A stretch of 64,000 nucleotides of DNA from Winogradskyella helgolandensis (GTDB lineage: Bacteria > Bacteroidota > Bacteroidia > Flavobacteriales > Flavobacteriaceae). Below are positions 1 to 9,000 of the stretch, piece after piece (position 1 is the stretch's first letter; each line of letters opens with the position of its first letter). The translations under genes and the position numbers were made by a program. Location of the stretch: assembly GCF_013404085.1 (NCBI RefSeq), contig NZ_JABFHO010000001.1:372001-436000 (forward strand), in the 5' to 3' direction. The notes below the pieces were generated by a model. It was not told where the DNA came from. It was given only the letters and a program-made list of their open reading frames with translations, and did not search any database.

Positions 1-1247
1 GCTTTTTTCTGAGTCGATACTTCAAGCTTAAAAAACCCTAACTGTATGATTAACAACAAAGTCATTGCAACAATTTGCATATGCACTACTTGTTCTAAAC
101 TATCATGAAAAAAGATGACTAATAGCATTTGTAGCATACCGAAGACACCAGAAATAATCACTGGCACGTATTTATCTAAAGACAAATAATAATACGCGAA
201 GATGTTAGATATAGCGAACATAGACGTGGCAATGGCATATTTCCATAAAAGTGGTGCCATGGCAATATAGTGCTCACCAAAAAGTATTTTAATTATTAAT
301 TCTGGAAAACTTAAACAGGTTAATACAATAATGATAGAGATCACAGCAATGTAACCAACATACTTAAATAAAACGGAAGCCGTTTCTTTGCCTTCTTTTT
401 TCAACTCAACGACAGCTGGCAATAATAACATCACAAACATCCAAGCTATAAAATATACAATACGACCAATTAAGGCTAATGATGCATATAAACCGGCTTC
501 GTAAGATTCAAAATAATGTTTTACTAATAAGATATCACTGTTGTTAATAATGATCTGTGTTAGCTCATAGAACGCTGTTAACAAAAAGAAGTTTTTAATT
601 TGTTTGCTATAATCTTGCGCTAATGGTTTTGTTTTCTTTAGCGTGATGTCTTTCATTTTAAAAGGAAACATTCCAAAAACAAAAGAGATTACAATACCTA
701 TAGCAATGACTGCTGATGATTGTATATTAAATAGAAATATTAAACCCAAGGTTATGATCAGTCTACTTAACATTTCACCTTGATAGGTTATCGATAAGGA
801 TTTATATGATTTTTTCCCCTGAAAGGCGCCTCTATTCACGCTCATTAAAAAGTAAAGTGGTACACCACAACCAAAAATGATAAACATGGTAGACGATGAG
901 GTATTAAACAAGGCCATTAATTGCGATGAAAACATAATAATCAAGAGTCCTAATAATACGCCAACAACAAAGGCCTGCTGGTACACTTTAGCTATAAAGT
1001 TTGTAAACACCGCATTCTCGAACAACACGGAAAATTTTGCCGTCACCAATTGAAACGTCATGGCCATAAAAGAGAGTACCAATAAAAATGTAATGAGCAC
1101 TGCAGCATCTGCAAATTGTGCTGGTCCTAATACACGACCCAATATAAGATTGTATAGATAGTTACCACCATTAACGGCCAAAACACTGACCATAAATAAC
1201 TGTTCTGGCGTTAATTTTCTAGACTTGATTAAAGTTAATAATTGCAT
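1..1247 (-). CDS. Oligosaccharide flippase (Wzx/MATE-like), 3' end beyond window
   Basis: Reading the minus strand from the ATG at 1247 gives an uninterrupted frame of about 415 codons running off the left edge, so the C-terminus is missing. The protein starts MQLLTLIKSRKLTPEQ and continues as a series of hydrophobic helices containing NYLYNLILGRVLGPAQFA, the N-terminal signature of polysaccharide-biosynthesis flippases of the MATE/MOP superfamily. Such proteins move lipid-linked oligosaccharide repeat units across the inner membrane. It is divergent from the TPR/beta-barrel gene at 1396, so the two may share a 150-bp promoter region. Family call is by sequence feel; the exact substrate cannot be told. 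Confidence 0.8.
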   Translation of the reverse strand, partial: MQLLTLIKSRKLTPEQLFMVSVLAVNGGNYLYNLILGRVLGPAQFADAAVLITFLLVLSFMAMTFQLVTAKFSVLFENAVFTNFIAKVYQQAFVVGVLLGLLIIMFSSQLMALFNTSSSTMFIIFGCGVPLYFLMSVNRGAFQGKKSYKSLSITYQGEMLSRLIITLGLIFLFNIQSSAVIAIGIVISFVFGMFPFKMKDITLKKTKPLAQDYSKQIKNFFLLTAFYELTQIIINNSDILLVKHYFESYEAGLYASLALIGRIVYFIAWMFVMLLLPAVVELKKEGKETASVLFKYVGYIAVISIIIVLTCLSFPELIIKILFGEHYIAMAPLLWKYAIATSMFAISNIFAYYYLSLDKYVPVIISGVFGMLQMLLVIFFHDSLEQVVHMQIVAMTLLLIIQLGFFKLEVSTQKK

Positions 1248-1395
1248 AATTTTTAATGGTTATTCGTTTAAATCTGACGCAAATATCCAAGGTATTTCCA
1301 TGTATGTTCTTTATATTTCGATGGATGGCATGTTGCTGTAGATGAATGGAGGACATATGCGCCGTAACTTGCACTTAGTTAAACAAAGAGAAATT

Positions 1396-3438
1396 ATGAC
1401 TTTGAAATCACTTATTAATGTAGCCTTATTTTTTATCGTATGTAGTGCGTCAGCACAAAACATGCAAGAGGGTTTTACCTATTTAGAAACCGGAAAATAC
1501 AAGCAGGCCGAAACATTTTTTAATACCATATTAAAGGACTATCCTAATAATAAGACGGCACGTTTGTGTTATGGTCGTGCTATTGGACTGAATGGACAAC
1601 CCGAAGAAGCCTATACCTTATTCACTGACTTACTTGCGGATTATCCAAATGATTTTGAAGTAAAACTAAATTATGGTGAGTCCTTATTATGGAATAGCAA
1701 CTTTACCGATGCTAAAGTGTATTACCAAGGTTTAGTGAATGAAGACCCAAAGAGTTTTGCTGCGTTATTAGGTTTTGCCAACACCCTTTCTAACTTAAAA
1801 GAATATGAAGCGGCTTTAACCATGGTGAATAACGCTTTAGAAGTTTCACCAGGCAACCCAAATGCTTTAGTCTCTAAAAAGTATATCTATTTAGGCTATG
1901 CGTACCAAAACCAACAAGCTCAAAATTATGATAAGGCTGAACTACTTTTAACCAAAAATCTTGAATTATTTGGTGATGATAAAGACACTTTATTAAACTT
2001 AGCAAATCTCTATTTAATATGGAATAAACTCGACAGTGCGAAAACCATGTACAACCGTTTGGCTGAACAACCAGAGCATAAAATTATTGCTTTAAACGGT
2101 TTGGCTTTAGTAGAACACTTAAATGGTAAAGAAAAGAAAGCTTTAGAATTAAGTACTGAAGCCTATAAGAGTTTAACCGCAACTACAGACAGTAATATTA
2201 CGCAACAAACCACAGAACGTTATGCACAAGCTTTAATCTGGAATAAAAAATTCAAAGCGGCAACCACTTTAATAGACACTTTAAATACAGAACACTCCAA
2301 TGAAAATTGGGCATTGGCCTTACGTGCCACTTTAAACATTTATAAAAGTAATTTTAAAGAAAGTTTAAAGGATTACAATACAATCTTGGCTAACGATAGC
2401 ACGTCGTTTGATGGTAACTTAGGAAAAGCCAACGTGTTAAAAGCCTTAGGATATTATGATGATGCCTATACCTCAGCAGAAAACACCTTAAAATTTTACG
2501 ACAACCAAAAGGATGCGGTTAACTTTATCAGTAAATTAGATAACAACTTTGCGCCCGTTTTAGAATCTAGCGCATCACATACCTATGATAATGGTGATAA
2601 CAAAGCCTTCGCTTTTTCTAACGCTGTAGAATTTCCTTTATCTACTAAGTTTAAGCTTTTAGGAAATTACAATTACAGAACTACGAGCAATACTGTAACG
2701 GATGTCAGCGCCAATTCTAACAATTTATCCTTAGGGTTAGGTTACCAACTTTTACCAAGTATTACATTTAAGGGTACCGCAGGCATTACCGCTGCAAAAG
2801 CAGAAAGCACCGATTACACACAACTGTTGACTGACATTTCTTTTAATATCAAGTCTTTTAAACGTCAGACCTTAGATATTGGTTACAAACGTCAGGTTGA
2901 AAGTTTTAATGCCGAATTACTAGATCAAGAATTGGTACAAAACAACTACTACGCTAACTATAACTTAAGTACTAATTTTAACTTAGGTTGGTTTACACAA
3001 CTCATGCACACGTCACAAAATGACGGGAACAAAAGAAACTTATTATTTACCTCATTGTATTATAACTTACTGCCAAAACCAGCATTAAAAGTGGGTGTGA
3101 ATTATCAACACATTACGTTTAAAGAACAAGTACCAACCATTTACTTTAGCCCAGAAAAATTTAATGTGTATGAGGTGTTTATGAACGTGATTAAGAATGA
3201 AGACAGCTCAAAACCTAAATCATGGTTTTACAATTTAACGGCGGCTTATGGTTACCAATTTATTGAAGACGATGAAAAACAAAGCACGTATCGTTTTCAA
3301 GGAGCATTTGGTTATAAATTCTCAGAACGTAGTTTATTAAATGTGTATGGCACCCATAGTAATATTGCCTCTGCAACGGCTGCAGGTTTCACATTTACTG
3401 AAGTTGGCTTACGTTTTAAATGGCAGTTTATGAAGTAA
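1396..3438 (+). CDS. TPR protein with C-terminal outer-membrane beta-barrel
   Basis: Start placed at 1396, not at the upstream in-frame ATG at 1342, because MTLKSLINVALFFIVCSASAQ is a clean signal peptide whereas the first 18 residues of the longer frame are charged. The 680-residue protein has tetratricopeptide-type helical repeats over roughly residues 10-400 and then a long stretch of alternating polar/aromatic strands ending in FKWQFMK, typical of an outer-membrane barrel. This two-part design resembles periplasmic-TPR/outer-membrane exporters such as PgaA or BcsC, and the divergent flippase supports a role in exopolysaccharide export or modification. That function is inferred; no catalytic motif is seen. 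Confidence 0.7.
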   Translation: MTLKSLINVALFFIVCSASAQNMQEGFTYLETGKYKQAETFFNTILKDYPNNKTARLCYGRAIGLNGQPEEAYTLFTDLLADYPNDFEVKLNYGESLLWNSNFTDAKVYYQGLVNEDPKSFAALLGFANTLSNLKEYEAALTMVNNALEVSPGNPNALVSKKYIYLGYAYQNQQAQNYDKAELLLTKNLELFGDDKDTLLNLANLYLIWNKLDSAKTMYNRLAEQPEHKIIALNGLALVEHLNGKEKKALELSTEAYKSLTATTDSNITQQTTERYAQALIWNKKFKAATTLIDTLNTEHSNENWALALRATLNIYKSNFKESLKDYNTILANDSTSFDGNLGKANVLKALGYYDDAYTSAENTLKFYDNQKDAVNFISKLDNNFAPVLESSASHTYDNGDNKAFAFSNAVEFPLSTKFKLLGNYNYRTTSNTVTDVSANSNNLSLGLGYQLLPSITFKGTAGITAAKAESTDYTQLLTDISFNIKSFKRQTLDIGYKRQVESFNAELLDQELVQNNYYANYNLSTNFNLGWFTQLMHTSQNDGNKRNLLFTSLYYNLLPKPALKVGVNYQHITFKEQVPTIYFSPEKFNVYEVFMNVIKNEDSSKPKSWFYNLTAAYGYQFIEDDEKQSTYRFQGAFGYKFSERSLLNVYGTHSNIASATAAGFTFTEVGLRFKWQFMK

Positions 3439-3450
3439 GTTGGTTTTGGG

Positions 3451-3601
3451 AAATGGTTTTGTGTATGGTTAGTTGCCTGATAAATTAACTAATTTAACAA
3501 ATAAATCATAGATAAACCTGAGCGCAGCGAACTGGCGAAGCAATATTCCGCAGGAATGTTAATAAGTAGGCGTGATCTAGTAATTAATTACACACGGTGT
3601 T
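3451..3601. repeat. attC-like intergenic repeat, copy A (array end)
   Basis: This is the leftmost copy of a repeated intergenic element. Its left arm GTGTATGGTTAGTTGC (3461-3476) is complementary, with G-T wobbles, to the right arm at 3581-3595. An inner hairpin AATATTCC-GCA-GGAATGTT sits at 3543-3561, and it ends ACACGGTGTT like copies B-D. At about 150 bp it is the longest copy, with extra sequence in its middle. It lies just 3' of the minus-strand gene at 3613. Its left end abuts ordinary DNA after the TPR/barrel gene, so it marks the distal end of the array. Confidence 0.75.
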
Positions 3602-3612
3602 TTAGTGCATTA

Positions 3613-5775
3613 TTATTCTATTTTATTCTTGAGTTTTTTTATAAATCTATGATTATCATCAAAATAATTTTTTGCGATATTCAATGCTTGATTATATTTT
3701 TCAGTTGATAGAGATATGTCTTTTGTACTCCCTTTAATTAGGTCTCCTTCTAAATTTAGTAAAAATGCATCATATATTGTAACTTCTTTATTGAAACAAT
3801 TTATTTTCGTTAAGCGGGCTTTGTTTAAGAAATCTAAACCTTGGTCATATTTTTCTTCATTTAATTTTAATTCAACAATATTAGAATAACATATAAGTTG
3901 ATTTACATTCTGTTGTTTGCCATAAAATTCATTGAGCTTTTTTAGTGCAATGGTATATAATGAATCCGCTTTTTTATAATTTTTAAGATGAAATTGATTT
4001 GTTGCTAAACCATTGTAAGCAACTCCTAAGTTAGAAGATTTACTTATTCCGAAATTTTTATAGCATTCAATTGTTACTTTAAAAACAGAGTCAGATAGTT
4101 TTGTATTAAATCCAATGTTAATATTCCCTAAATCGTTATGAAAAGTTGTAGTCCCTGGGTAATTGCTCTCAAACTCTGACAAAAATTTGATAATCTTTAA
4201 GTTAAGATTACTTCTATCATAATTAATATCTAGCTCGTCATTTATTTGGGCTATTTTTAATTCGATTGAATTATTTCGGACTTCTTCATTGTTTTTAGGA
4301 TTATTAAGAGCTTTTACATAATACTTTTTTGAGTCAATATAATTACCTTTTATAAAATTATAATAACCTAAAAGTTCATCTATAAATGACTGATTATAGC
4401 TTTTATTATCAGTTTGAGAAACTAAATCTTGAGTAATTTTTATTTGCTTTTCAAAGTTCTTATAATTTGAGTTTTCAAGTTCTAATGTTAATAATAATAA
4501 ATTTGAAAAAAATAAACTTAATTTTTTATTTTCTTGCTCAAAACATATGCAAGTTTTTTCAGCAAACTCTAAAGCTTCTTTGATATTCTCTTTCTGTAGA
4601 ATTCTAGTTTTGTAAAATAAATATTGACAGTCGTTATTTGAAGTAATTTTTTCATATTTTTTTAAATATGTTTTTGCCAATTCCGTGCTATCTGTTATCA
4701 AATAATTTTTAATTAATCGAACATAGGTGCTCTTAAATAAATTTATATTATTAATGCTGTCTTGATTTAAGATCGTTAAAGAGGCTTTATTTAGTACTAT
4801 TGCATCACTGTAATATGAACGTGTATAATAATTATTAGACGCACTTTCTAATATGTAATGATAGTCGATATCAAAAGAATCTTTTACTTTTAAATAATTA
4901 TCAACTAAATAATCAAGTTCAGAATCATAAGCGTCATAATCTAAAAGTTTATTATATGTTAATAATAGATTATAACGATTCCAATATATATCACCTTCTG
5001 TAGATTCTACATATTTAGGTTTAAATTCTTTATGTGTTAAAATACTATCTGCTTTTATATAATTAGATAAGGCATCCTTAAAATCATTTTTATTAAAAAA
5101 CTCATCTCCATAATCTATATAAGCATCTGACAAAAATTCATATGCACCAGAAAAATCTTGATAATACAAAGTGTCGTAATCTCTCCATTTTTTTCCATAT
5201 ATTATTGCTTCATTGGCTTTAACAATAGCAAGGTCATATTTTTTTAAATTCATAAAGTCTTCATACTCATCAATTTTTTCAAACATTAATAAGTTGTTCG
5301 ATAAACTAGAATCAGGTTTTAGCATTCTTAATAAGAAATCCCTGTAAGTATTAAAATGAATGCTAGAAAAAGAAAAAAATGAAGTAAAAACAGCTATAAC
5401 TACAGACCTAAAAAAAATATGTTTAAAGTTTTTGTTAAAATTATTTTTATTGTAAATCCATAATCCAATTAATATAATTGAAAATATGATATTTATAGAG
5501 ACTAAAATCTTTCTAAATATAGAGACGGGAAGCCATAATGTAAATGTAAAAACACCTAGAGCAGATCCTATAATTATTCCTGCTAATATCTTTAGTTTGT
5601 CTTTATCATTTTGATAATTTAAAAAATAAAAGCCACCTAATATGTAGCAAATACTTAGAATAAAGGTGCTAATTAATAGAGGTGTAGTAAAATGATGCCC
5701 GAATACTAAAACTCCGAGAAAAAGAAATAGAATAACAATAATTAGAATTTTCTCGCTTTTTTTCATTTTATTCAT
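3613..5775 (-). CDS. Membrane protein with C-terminal TPR-like region, unknown function
   Basis: The frame opens at a TTG (5787), but the first ATG at 5775 (MNKMKKSEKILIIVILFLF) is the better start; product 720 residues. The first ~140 residues hold about five predicted transmembrane helices. The rest is a long, Asn/Lys/Tyr-rich helical region with TPR-like pairs (for example AYNGLATNQFHLKNYKKADSLY near the C-terminus), probably cytoplasmic. No enzymatic motif is recognised. The gene is conspicuously AT-rich, lies inside the cassette array, and has copy A of the repeat 12 bp beyond its stop. It may be a signalling scaffold or a defence-type accessory gene, but that is speculation. Confidence 0.75.
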   Translation of the reverse strand: MNKMKKSEKILIIVILFLFLGVLVFGHHFTTPLLISTFILSICYILGGFYFLNYQNDKDKLKILAGIIIGSALGVFTFTLWLPVSIFRKILVSINIIFSIILIGLWIYNKNNFNKNFKHIFFRSVVIAVFTSFFSFSSIHFNTYRDFLLRMLKPDSSLSNNLLMFEKIDEYEDFMNLKKYDLAIVKANEAIIYGKKWRDYDTLYYQDFSGAYEFLSDAYIDYGDEFFNKNDFKDALSNYIKADSILTHKEFKPKYVESTEGDIYWNRYNLLLTYNKLLDYDAYDSELDYLVDNYLKVKDSFDIDYHYILESASNNYYTRSYYSDAIVLNKASLTILNQDSINNINLFKSTYVRLIKNYLITDSTELAKTYLKKYEKITSNNDCQYLFYKTRILQKENIKEALEFAEKTCICFEQENKKLSLFFSNLLLLTLELENSNYKNFEKQIKITQDLVSQTDNKSYNQSFIDELLGYYNFIKGNYIDSKKYYVKALNNPKNNEEVRNNSIELKIAQINDELDINYDRSNLNLKIIKFLSEFESNYPGTTTFHNDLGNINIGFNTKLSDSVFKVTIECYKNFGISKSSNLGVAYNGLATNQFHLKNYKKADSLYTIALKKLNEFYGKQQNVNQLICYSNIVELKLNEEKYDQGLDFLNKARLTKINCFNKEVTIYDAFLLNLEGDLIKGSTKDISLSTEKYNQALNIAKNYFDDNHRFIKKLKNKIE

Positions 5776-5802
5776 CTTAAAAGCCAAATTAAAAATTTAG
5801 AG

Positions 5803-5879
5803 GTGTTGGTAAATCGCACTAAACTTTCTTAAACCACCGAACGCAATATTTGCTATATACTGTGCTGTAGACTAGCCCT
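5803..5879. other. Atypical cassette junction with a short attC-like stretch
   Basis: Between the starts and stops of two array genes the usual 125-bp repeat is absent. The stretch opens with GGTGTTGGTAAATCG (5803-5817), nearly the same as the right end of copy D (GGTGTTGGCAAATCG). It then has GCACTAAAC (5816-5824), which is complementary but for one base to the start of this unit at 3599, and about 55 bp later ATATACTGTGCTGTAG, a degraded version of the usual ATACACGGTGTT end. It could be a short attC variant or the scar of a deletion; I cannot decide. Confidence 0.35.
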
Positions 5880-6293
5880 TTATTTAGTTATATATTCAAA
5901 TATTATTTTTGGATTTATTGATTCCGATACCGTTTTTTGCTTGATGATTTTTAATCTTTTATCATATTTGATAGTTAACGTATCAAAGTTTTTCCATTTA
6001 AAACTCACATCATTTCGATTTACAAAAGGAACATCAACAACGAAGATTGGTTCAGGTATAGCATTGTTATTATTGCAATCAGTTGCATAAATATGCAACG
6101 ACCTATTCGTGGTTGCATTTCCACTGATTTCAGTCAATTTAATTTTACGCAACCCTTTATAATCACATTCCACTTTCAATACAGTTCCTGTTGGTTCGCC
6201 AAAAACATCAAAGTTTGTCATAAAAATAAAAAATCCGATTATTAGAAGTCCAATTAATATCTTTTTTATCAATTTTGAGTGGGTTGTTCGCAT
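5880..6293 (-). CDS. Small membrane-anchored hypothetical protein
   Basis: Start placed at 6293 (MRTTHSKLIKKILIGLL). The upstream in-frame ATG at 6335 would be translated from the repeat copy B and is unlikely. The 137-residue product has one N-terminal membrane anchor or uncleaved signal (residues ~9-27) followed by a beta-rich domain of about 105 residues with two cysteines (VECDYKG and YATDCNNN). No family recognised. It fills its unit almost completely, as integron cassette genes do. Unit-end complementarity is not found for this one. Confidence 0.65.
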   Translation of the reverse strand: MRTTHSKLIKKILIGLLIIGFFIFMTNFDVFGEPTGTVLKVECDYKGLRKIKLTEISGNATTNRSLHIYATDCNNNNAIPEPIFVVDVPFVNRNDVSFKWKNFDTLTIKYDKRLKIIKQKTVSESINPKIIFEYITK

Positions 6294-6299
6294 GTGTGC

Positions 6300-6423
6300 A
6301 ACGTGTTTGTGATAGTTAGCTGCGTGGTTAAGCAACTAATTTAGCAAATAAATCACAGATAGAATATTCCGCAGGAATGTTCGTAAGTCGGCAGTGACCA
6401 AGCAATTAATTATACACGGTGTT
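6300..6423. repeat. attC-like intergenic repeat, copy B
   Basis: A 124-bp element from AAC (6300-6302) to GTT (6421-6423). It contains the family core GCGTGGTTAAGCAACTAA, an inner hairpin GAATATTCC-GCA-GGAATGTTC (6362-6382), and terminal arms that pair imperfectly. It sits between the 5' end of the gene at 5880 and the 3' end of the HNH gene at 6436. Confidence 0.8.
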
Positions 6424-6435
6424 ACCCAACGTTTT

Positions 6436-6981
6436 TTATTCAGTTACAGAACTCCAATTTTCGCCTGTTTTTATTCTATGTATTTGCATATCAGAAACTC
6501 CAAAACGTTTGGCAATCATTTTAAGCCTGTTATTTTTATTTTTTAATTGGCGTTTGATAATTTTTACTTTTCCCGCGTTCAGTTTACCAATATTTTTACT
6601 TCTTTTTTTTACAATTTCGTTCCAATCTGGATGGCTGAATTGATGCAATTCCTTTTCTCTTTTCGTAGCCCATTTTAAATTTTCCATTCGATTGTCGGTT
6701 TTATCATAATTCAGATGAATAACACAGACTCCGTCATTTTTTTTCAGAAAATGTTCCGCAACAAGTTTGTGTACGTATCTGCTGGTCTGTTTTCCGTTCT
6801 TTTTTTGTTTTACTGGTAAATTCTGATATCCGTTTATAAAGTATTTTTTAACCAAAAATTCCTCGTCAGTTTTACAATTTATAATTCTGCCGTAATTTGA
6901 TATTTTAAATTTTTCATTTTCAGAAATCTTGTCATCAAATACGATCTCTTTCCATTCTTCATTCCAATAATTTCGTATCAT
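6436..6981 (-). CDS. HNH endonuclease with NUMOD4-like domain
   Basis: 181 residues. The N-terminus (WKEIVFDD...FKISNYGRIIN) fits the NUMOD4 motif, a DNA-binding module common in homing-type endonucleases. The centre YVHKLVAEHFL...VIHLNYDKTDNRMENLKWAT fits the HNH_3 nuclease fold, with the central His in VIHLN and the Asn of NLKWAT. The C-terminal ~45 residues (IAKRFGVSDMQIHRIKTGENW) look like a helix-turn-helix of the kind that follows such nucleases. Likely a site-specific DNA endonuclease, phage- or homing-derived. It lies alone in a unit whose ends match perfectly over 10 bp (6421-6430 and 7002-7011), 12 bp from copy B. Confidence 0.85.
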   Translation of the reverse strand: MIRNYWNEEWKEIVFDDKISENEKFKISNYGRIINCKTDEEFLVKKYFINGYQNLPVKQKKNGKQTSRYVHKLVAEHFLKKNDGVCVIHLNYDKTDNRMENLKWATKREKELHQFSHPDWNEIVKKRSKNIGKLNAGKVKIIKRQLKNKNNRLKMIAKRFGVSDMQIHRIKTGENWSSVTE

Positions 6982-7008
6982 TCTCGATGTTTGTCTTAAA
7001 TGTTGGGT

Positions 7009-7135
7009 AACGTTGTTGTATATGGTTTGTTGCGTGGTTAAGCAACTAATTTAGTAAACTTTCACGAACCCGTGAATATTCCGCAGGAATATTCGCAAGT
7101 AGGGAAGAACATAGCAATTAATTATACACGGTGTT
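7009..7135. repeat. attC-like intergenic repeat, copy C
   Basis: A 127-bp element bounded by AAC (7009-7011) and GTT (7133-7135). The core GCGTGGTTAAGCAACTAATTT is shared with copy B, and the inner hairpin GAATATTCC-GCA-GGAATATTC at about 7073-7093 is perfect. Right arm AGCAATTAATTATACACGG is identical to copies B and D. It separates the HNH unit from the IS-containing unit. Confidence 0.82.
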
Positions 7136-7156
7136 ATATGCTGTTTAATCAGTAGT

Positions 7157-7213
7157 TTATTCAATTTCACAGATATCATAACATAATTTTTTTCCACAAG
7201 TACAACTTTCAAT
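7157..7213 (-). pseudogene. Remnant of a SEC-C-motif protein C-terminus
   Basis: Minus-strand reading of 7213-7157 gives ESCTCGKKLCYDICEIE followed by a stop, the Cys-x-Cys-x(n)-Cys pattern of the SEC-C zinc motif that usually ends proteins (CxCGSGKKYKxCC-like). A stop codon (7214-7216) lies just upstream in frame, so only the last ~18 codons remain. Its position directly 5' of copy C is where the 3' end of the original gene of this unit should be. I infer that the original gene was replaced or deleted when the DNA carrying 7282-10262 arrived. The motif is short, so this call is tentative. Confidence 0.45.
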
Positions 7214-7281
7214 CTAATTTGGTTCTTAAAAATTAATAGAATCTTTTACTATAATTAGCACAAATTCTATTTTATTACAAT

Positions 7282-7860
7282 TTATGCTGTCTTTCTTTTA
7301 AAAGAAAAAATCAGTAAACCTAACAACAGTATTGCACCAATAATTAAATAATATTTTAAATAACTACTAGTTTCTGTGGTGATATTAAAAGATGAAGTAG
7401 TGTTGTCTGTAATTGCTTCTTCCTTTTTTCCGTCTTTGTTTAAATACCAATGATAGTTTTTTTGAGAGTTATTCTGTTCAAACATCATGGTGTTTGAAAC
7501 TTTACTAATATCTGAACCCTCGAATATTAATGTGTAACGTGTGGCATGGTTATGTTCTTCATTATTCTTTTCAAGAACAACTTTTAATAAATGTAATTGT
7601 TTGTCTTTTGTGTCAAAAATTTTTAACTTTTCTTTGGTGTAACGCAAAAATATGTCATTAATTTCTTCTATTGTTTTAGCATTATTATAATTAGAATCGA
7701 ATGCAATTAAAGCATTTCTAATACTCCATGAAAATTCAGCATGAATTATAGTTTGAGTACCTTCTGTTGTGATATCAAAATAAGCTATATCAGAATCATG
7801 TGCATACGTAAAAGGTATACACATGATAAAGAATAAACATGATAAATATAATTTATACAT
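7282..7860 (-). CDS. Signal-peptide protein with C-terminal membrane anchor, unknown
   Basis: 192 residues. Signal peptide MYKLYLSCLFFIMCIPFTYA, a ~145-residue extracytoplasmic domain that begins HDSDIAYFDITTEG, then one transmembrane helix at about 168-186 and a short basic tail. The mature domain is on the outer side of the inner membrane. No family recognised with confidence. It follows the YHYH gene by 26 bp on the same strand, so the two are probably co-transcribed and may act on the same target. Confidence 0.7.
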   Translation of the reverse strand: MYKLYLSCLFFIMCIPFTYAHDSDIAYFDITTEGTQTIIHAEFSWSIRNALIAFDSNYNNAKTIEEINDIFLRYTKEKLKIFDTKDKQLHLLKVVLEKNNEEHNHATRYTLIFEGSDISKVSNTMMFEQNNSQKNYHWYLNKDGKKEEAITDNTTSSFNITTETSSYLKYYLIIGAILLLGLLIFSFKRKTA

Positions 7861-7886
7861 ATTTGATTCGTTTTTTAAGATTTTTT

Positions 7887-8855
7887 TTAATTCCCTGGCC
7901 CTTGTTGGAAGTCATCAGAAGGTGTTCCTCTAAAGTATCTTGGGATACTTGGAAAAGAATCACCATCAGTCAATATATAATAAAATGTACCATTAGGAAA
8001 CTCAGGGGTTACACCTGTTCTTCCATTCGCCTCATCAAGAGTTCCAAGTCCATCAACATACTCGTAATCTGCAGAATATGCACCATTGTACTCAGAGCAA
8101 GGTGCCGATACACCATCTCCAGGTCTATCACCTGTTAATAATTCATAACTTGAGGTCATTTCTATAACAGCAGAGCTACTATCATCAGCATCTGTATATG
8201 CGTATTTATAATAAATAGGATATCCATCAGCTGCCCATCCAACTTGTACCATTTCAGTTCCGTCTGCATCTGCAACTAAATCATATAATGTTGGTGTACC
8301 ATGATGATGATATTTACCAGTAGGTTGAACATGCGAGTAGTTACAGTCTAAACCTATAGGAACATTTAATGCTTCTAAATTCCAATCCCAATTTACATCA
8401 GGATCCATAACTCCAAGATTACTATGTGGCCAAGGTTCAGCTGCAATAGGGTCTAATTCTACACCGTCTAACAAGATTCCAAAAATATATTCAGGACCAT
8501 TATTGCCCTCTAGCGAAGTTAAATTTCCCGTAAGTACAGGATTTGTAGTTATTGTATAAGTTTCATTCTGTTCGGTAATATCTCCATTAATAAAGGTCCC
8601 TACTAAATGATCAGGAATACTATTAGTTGTGATAATCCTATCAGATCCATCAATACTAATTGATACAGATGAATCAAAAGCTAATTGTGTATCACAAACA
8701 CCACTTCCTTCTGCCAAGTCTTGTTGAACACAATCAGTAATGTCTGTATCTGTATCCGAGTCATCATCAGTATTACAAGATACCATACCTAAAGATATCA
8801 CAAAAAATGATAAGACTAATGTAATAAAGCGCATTGATATTAGTTTAATTTTCAT
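7887..8855 (-). CDS. YHYH-domain lipoprotein
   Basis: 322 residues. The N-terminus MKIKLISMRFITLVLSFFV... ends in a lipobox (GMVSC), giving a lipoprotein with an Asp/Thr-rich linker. The body matches the YHYH family: KYHHHGTPT near the middle, GWAADGYPIYYKYAY, and a C-terminal region with GTFYYILTDGDSFPSIPRYF. The family's biochemical role is not established; members are secreted and often sit beside metal or oxidase genes. It is the first gene of the two-gene unit with the product of 7282. The translation start could also be the internal Met at residue 8. Confidence 0.85.
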   Translation of the reverse strand: MKIKLISMRFITLVLSFFVISLGMVSCNTDDDSDTDTDITDCVQQDLAEGSGVCDTQLAFDSSVSISIDGSDRIITTNSIPDHLVGTFINGDITEQNETYTITTNPVLTGNLTSLEGNNGPEYIFGILLDGVELDPIAAEPWPHSNLGVMDPDVNWDWNLEALNVPIGLDCNYSHVQPTGKYHHHGTPTLYDLVADADGTEMVQVGWAADGYPIYYKYAYTDADDSSSAVIEMTSSYELLTGDRPGDGVSAPCSEYNGAYSADYEYVDGLGTLDEANGRTGVTPEFPNGTFYYILTDGDSFPSIPRYFRGTPSDDFQQGPGN

Positions 8856-9000
8856 AAGTTTATTTTTTAATTATATATATTATTCTTTTAGATGTCCTTT
8901 CTCTAAAGAACTTGTGCAAGTTAGTTTTTTTTACATTTTACGAGGTTTTCGTTTTTAAAATGTCTTGTCCTGAAATATGGCTACAGGTTAAAAATTGAAT

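Noticed and set aside
6294..6335. Upstream start adding 14 residues to the gene at 5880
   Set aside because: That stretch is encoded by the repeat copy B itself; the internal Met at 6293 precedes the hydrophobic anchor.
7839..8138. Plus-strand frame opposite the YHYH gene
   Set aside because: Antisense shadow of a recognised family; composition is Cys/Arg/Ile-rich and not protein-like.
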